Source of the DNA: Salinicola sp.
GTDB taxonomy: Bacteria; Pseudomonadota; Gammaproteobacteria; Pseudomonadales; Halomonadaceae
Reading direction: 5' to 3'
DNA length: 64,000 nucleotides
Assembly: GCA_002695065.1 (NCBI GenBank)
Contig: NZNW01000134.1
Span: 1-64,000, forward strand
Shown here one piece after another: positions 60,877 through 64,000 of the stretch (position 1 is the stretch's first letter; each line of letters begins with the position of its first letter). A program made the position numbers and the translations under genes. A model generated the notes under the pieces. That model was given only the letters and a program-made list of their open reading frames with translations. It was not told the DNA's origin and did not search any database.

Positions 60877-61884
60877 TTATTGAGGTTTTTGGCCGTGATT
60901 GGGAGGTGGCGCTGAATGCCCGTCGGGACGCCGCGAAGCGCTGGGAGGCGCCCCGAAGCGTTGGCGATAGGCACGGGAAAAGCTCGAGGCCGAACTGAAA
61001 CCACAGGCCAGGCCGATGCTCAGAATGTCGCGATCGGTCTCCTCGAGCAGATGTCGGGCTCGATCCAGCCGCAGTTCGAGGTAGTAGTCCCGGGGGCGCT
61101 TGCCCAGTTCATCGAGAAACAGCCGCTGGAGCTGGCGCATGGAGAGGCCGATCCGATCGCTCACCGCGGTCATCGAGAGCGGCTGTTCGAGGTGGCGTTC
61201 CATCAACGCGACGGCGTCCACCAGCGGTCGGCGGTGCGTGCCCAGGCGTTTCGCCAGCGGCAGGCGCTGATGCTCCTGGCGCGGGCGCAGGCGGGCGTGG
61301 ATCAACTGCTCGGAAATGTCGTCGGCCAGTCCCTGGCCGTGGCGACCGGCGATCATGCTCAGGGTCATGTCCATGGCGGCGGCACCGCCGGCGCAGGTGA
61401 AACGGCGGGCGTCGATCTCGAACAGCGACTCGACCGCTTCCAGCGTCGGGAACCGCTCGCGAAACGCCGGCAGGCTCTCCCAGTGCAGCGTCAGGCGATG
61501 GCCGTCGAGCAACCCCATTTCCGCCAGCAGCAGCGGGCCGGTATCGATGCCGCCCAGCAGACAGCCTTCACTGGCCTGGCGGTGCAGCCACTGGGAGAGC
61601 CTGCGCGGCAGGCCGCGCTCCGGTTCGAAGCCCGCGCACACCGCCAGCGTCGGCAGCGAGGGGGCATCGACCAGGCCGCAATCCATGAGCAGGGTCATGT
61701 CGTTGCTGGCGGTCACGGGCTGACCATCTTCGCTGATCAGCGTCCAGCGATAGAGCTCACGACCGGACAGTCGGTTGGCGATTCGCAGCGGCTCCACGGC
61801 GGCGAAGAACGCCATCATCGAGAAGCGCGGAATCAACAGGAAACCCACGGGTTCGGGGAGCGGTCCCCCATAGTCCGGGCGCAT
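60877..61884 (-). CDS. GlxA/AraC-type regulator, second copy
   Basis: The 335-residue product has the same plan as the regulator at 55911: a DJ-1/PfpI-like domain (GFLLIPRFSMMAFFAAVEPLRIANRL) and a C-terminal AraC domain (MTAVSDRIGLSMRQLQRLFLDELGKRPRDYYLELRLDRAR). It lies 82 nt upstream of the butyrobetaine dioxygenase-like gene on the same strand and diverges from the haloacid dehalogenase gene. GbdR or CdhR identity cannot be separated by eye. Confidence 0.85.
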   Translation of the reverse strand: MRPDYGGPLPEPVGFLLIPRFSMMAFFAAVEPLRIANRLSGRELYRWTLISEDGQPVTASNDMTLLMDCGLVDAPSLPTLAVCAGFEPERGLPRRLSQWLHRQASEGCLLGGIDTGPLLLAEMGLLDGHRLTLHWESLPAFRERFPTLEAVESLFEIDARRFTCAGGAAAMDMTLSMIAGRHGQGLADDISEQLIHARLRPRQEHQRLPLAKRLGTHRRPLVDAVALMERHLEQPLSMTAVSDRIGLSMRQLQRLFLDELGKRPRDYYLELRLDRARHLLEETDRDILSIGLACGFSSASSFSRAYRQRFGAPPSASRRPDGHSAPPPNHGQKPQ

Positions 61885-61903
61885 GGCGCGTCACTCCGTG
61901 ATT

Positions 61904-61928
61904 ACAAAATAGAACAATGATTTTGTTC
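61904..61928. promoter_or_regulatory. Overlapping dyads in the regulator/dehalogenase divergent space
   Basis: ACAAAAT-N9-ATTTTGT and GAACAA-N5-TTGTTC overlap within 25 bp about 20 nt upstream of the regulator start, a likely autoregulatory site shared with the dehalogenase gene. Confidence 0.4.
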
Positions 61929-62001
61929 GGGTTTTTTCAGTTTCATGAGCTCATGGTGACAAAAAACGCGGGACGAGACATTTTGACCAAGGATCCAAGA
62001 C

Positions 62002-62706
62002 ATGCAAACACCGGTACTGGCTTTCGATGTGTACGGGACGCTGGTGGATACACAAGGCGTCGTCTCCACGCTCCGCTCGCGGCTCGGCGAGGAGGCATCC
62101 CTGTTCGCCGGCCGCTGGCGCGACAAGCAGCTCGAGTTCGCTTTCCGACGGGGGCTGATGGGCGCCTACGCCGATTTTTCCCAGTGTAAACGGGAAGCGC
62201 TGGATCTGGTCGACCAGGAGTGGGGCACTCGCTTCGGTGAGGAGTTCAAGCAGAACCTGATGATGGCCTATCGCCGCCTGCCGGCTTTCGGCGAGGTGCC
62301 CGCCGCGCTCGAGCGGATTCGCGGACTGGGCGTGCGCTGCGTGGCGTTCTCCAATGGTAGCCGCCAGAGCGTCGAGCTGCTGTTCGACAATGCCGGATTG
62401 CTGGCGATGTTCGACGATATCGTCAGCGTCGAGGAAGTGCGGCGGTTCAAGCCCGACGCCGTCGTCTACGCGCACCTGCGTCGACGCACGCACAGCCGCC
62501 CCGACAACACCTGGCTGGTCTCCAGCAATCCTTTCGACATCATCGGTGCGCGCTACGCCGGGCTGCGCGCAGCGTGGATCCAGCGCAATCCCAAAGTGCC
62601 GTTCGAGCCCTGGGGGGATCCTCCCGACATGATGGCGCCCGACATGGAGGCGCTGGCGGACCAGTTCGAGGTGATGCTCAAGCGTGAGGGAAAGCTGCAA
62701 TCCTGA
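62002..62706 (+). CDS. (S)-2-haloacid dehalogenase, HAD type II
   Basis: The 234-residue product keeps every catalytic residue that I recall from Pseudomonas L-DEX, each shifted by one: nucleophile Asp9, Thr13, Arg40, Ser117, Lys150, Tyr156, Ser174, Asn176 and Asp179 (motifs FDVYGTL, FSNGS, RRFKPD, SSNPFD). It would convert L-2-haloacids to D-2-hydroxyacids. It is divergent from the second GlxA/AraC gene, which may regulate it. This differs sharply from the HAD protein at 14317. Confidence 0.87.
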   Translation: MQTPVLAFDVYGTLVDTQGVVSTLRSRLGEEASLFAGRWRDKQLEFAFRRGLMGAYADFSQCKREALDLVDQEWGTRFGEEFKQNLMMAYRRLPAFGEVPAALERIRGLGVRCVAFSNGSRQSVELLFDNAGLLAMFDDIVSVEEVRRFKPDAVVYAHLRRRTHSRPDNTWLVSSNPFDIIGARYAGLRAAWIQRNPKVPFEPWGDPPDMMAPDMEALADQFEVMLKREGKLQS

Positions 62707-62761
62707 GCCTCGCGACTACTGATTAACGGCATCGACGCGAGAAACTGACTACGCTGCGAGT

Positions 62762-64000
62762 ATGGTTCACTCGACGGGCAATACTCGCGAATTCCCGACA
62801 CGGCGCCAGCGCTGCATGGGCTGGCTCGCCTGCCTGCTGGTGGGCGGGCTGGTGGCCATGGCGGCTTTGGCGCAGTCGTCCTCCGCCCCGCGGACGCTGG
62901 TGCTCACCCTCGATGACGGCATCAACCCGGCAACGCGGGACTACGTCGAGCGCGGTATTCGGCAGGCCGAGTCGATGGGGGTGCAACTCCTGGTCGTCGA
63001 GCTCGATACCCCCGGCGGCCAGGTCGAGTCGATGCGTCAACTAGCGCAGTCCATACTCGCCGCCGAAGTGCCGGTGGCGATCTACGTCACGCCGAGCGGG
63101 GCCCGTGCGGCCAGTGCGGGAACCTATCTTCTCTACGCGAGCCCGATAGCGGCGATGGCGCCGGGCACCCATCTCGGTTCTGCCACCCCGGTGACCTTGG
63201 GCGGCGACACCCGCGACGATGCCGACGGCGAGGCGATGCGCCGCAAGGTGGTCGAGGATGCCGTGGCCACGATACGCGGATACGCTCAACGCCATGGACG
63301 CAACGCGGACTGGGCCGAACAGGCGGTGCGTGAGGCGGCCAATCTCGGCGCGCAGGAAGCACTCGAACGCAACGTCATCGATCTGGTGGCCACCGATCTC
63401 GACGACCTGCTGGCGCAGCTGGACGGCCGCCAGGTGACACTGGAGACCGGCACGCGCACGCTCTCTACCGAAAATATCGAGATCGTTCGGGAACTGCCGG
63501 ACTGGCGTACCTCGCTGCTTTCGTTCATCGCCAACCCCACCATCGCCTACGGCCTGCTGCTGATCGGCTTCTACGGGCTGGTGTTCGAACTCGCCAGTCC
63601 CGGCACGATCATTCCGGGCGTGGTCGGTGGTATCAGCCTGTTGCTGGGGTTGTTCGCCTTTCAGGTGCTGTCGATCGATCTGGCGGGGCTGGGACTGGTT
63701 CTGCTCGGCCTGGTCATGATCGTCGGCGAAGCCTTCCTGCCCAGTTTCGGTGCGCTTGGGGTGGGCGGTATCGTCGCCTTCGTGATCGGTTCCATCCTGT
63801 TGATGGACGAGGCCAACAGTGCAGTGGCGTGGCCGCTGATCGGTGGCACGGCGCTGGTGGCGGCCGGTTTTCTGCTATGGGGCGTGATGCGCCTGATGGG
63901 GGTGCGTCGACGCATCCCGTTGACCGGTCGCGAGGAGCTGATCGGTGCCGATGCGGTGGCGCTGGGGGATTTTTCCGCCGGGCGCGGCAAGGTGCTGCTG
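62762..64000 (+). CDS. NfeD-family membrane serine protease (cut by window end)
   Basis: The first 413 residues are visible. A signal anchor (about 15-37) precedes a ClpP-like serine protease domain (ELDTPGGQVESM, PSGARAASAGTYLLYAS with the nucleophile Ser, and HLGSATPV). A cluster of membrane helices follows (ANPTIAYGLLLIGFYGLVFELASPG onward) and the start of a soluble NfeD domain (LIGADAVALG). Full-length NfeD proteins usually act with a stomatin/SlipB partner, which may lie just beyond the window. No stop codon occurs before the edge. Confidence 0.9.
   Translation, partial: MVHSTGNTREFPTRRQRCMGWLACLLVGGLVAMAALAQSSSAPRTLVLTLDDGINPATRDYVERGIRQAESMGVQLLVVELDTPGGQVESMRQLAQSILAAEVPVAIYVTPSGARAASAGTYLLYASPIAAMAPGTHLGSATPVTLGGDTRDDADGEAMRRKVVEDAVATIRGYAQRHGRNADWAEQAVREAANLGAQEALERNVIDLVATDLDDLLAQLDGRQVTLETGTRTLSTENIEIVRELPDWRTSLLSFIANPTIAYGLLLIGFYGLVFELASPGTIIPGVVGGISLLLGLFAFQVLSIDLAGLGLVLLGLVMIVGEAFLPSFGALGVGGIVAFVIGSILLMDEANSAVAWPLIGGTALVAAGFLLWGVMRLMGVRRRIPLTGREELIGADAVALGDFSAGRGKVLL

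Noticed and set aside
1-64000. CRISPR arrays, tRNA or rRNA genes, insertion sequences, prophage
   Set aside because: No regularly spaced direct repeats, no transposase or integrase motifs and no recognisable structural RNA genes were seen on either strand.

Overview
This is a GC-rich gammaproteobacterial chromosome segment. It most resembles Halomonadaceae (Halomonas, Chromohalobacter, Salinicola and relatives), because it carries the ectoine-degradation genes doeA, doeB, doeX, doeC and doeD with eutB and eutC, together with carnitine/quaternary-amine catabolism. The assignment rests on gene content, not on a marker gene. I saw no rRNA, tRNA, CRISPR array or transposase.

Layout. (1) 1-1922: an AT-richer block with the end of an unknown ORF, a secreted Sel1-repeat protein, a strong terminator and an apparent gene remnant; it looks like the edge of an effector/immunity-type locus. 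(2) 1923-7426: lysine exporter LysO, a secreted DUF3108 protein, a membrane PQQ glucose dehydrogenase and a GhrA-type reductase. (3) 7509-25978: the ectoine/hydroxyectoine region. A MocR-type regulator (EnuR-like) diverges from doeA-doeB-doeX. An 8-kb LysR/ABC-transporter/FAD-oxidase/HAD/hydroxyacid-dehydrogenase block follows. Then come doeC, doeD, a terminator, eutB, eutC and a GNAT gene. (4) 26180-34261: iron-type alcohol dehydrogenase, zwf, a YrhK-domain protein, an amidase, a YbaA-like protein, a GST and a PoxB-type enzyme. (5) 34340-50556: a nuclease, a glycosyltransferase/PIG-L deacetylase pair, EamA exporter with LysR, a SoxR-box-controlled metallo-beta-lactamase-fold protein, AraC/LysE, an EmrAB-type efflux pair, a FucP-like symporter, a His-rich DUF4396 membrane protein, a CynX-like MFS and a beta-hydroxyacid dehydrogenase. 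(6) 50616-52936: type-2 argC and a PLP aminotransferase. (7) 53097-62706: a quaternary-amine catabolic supercluster. (8) 62762 to the end: an nfeD-type gene cut by the window edge.

The most interesting system is region 7. A GBBH-like 2-oxoglutarate oxygenase overlaps by 4 nt an HD-domain oxygenase of the PhnZ/TmpB type, followed by a betaine-type binding protein. This matches the TmpA/TmpB route that turns 2-(trimethylamino)ethylphosphonate into glycine betaine and phosphate. Beside it lie cdhC-cdhA-cdhB (carnitine to glycine betaine), a second oxygenase that looks like gamma-butyrobetaine dioxygenase, and two GlxA/AraC regulators. Three quaternary-amine inputs would therefore converge on glycine betaine. 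A canonical L-2-haloacid dehalogenase closes the cluster.

In region 3 the predicted flow is ectoine -> N-acetyl-diaminobutyrate (DoeA) -> diaminobutyrate (DoeB) -> aspartate semialdehyde (DoeD) -> aspartate (DoeC), with EutB/EutC handling the hydroxyectoine branch. The inserted block brings its own regulator and importer for an unidentified substrate.
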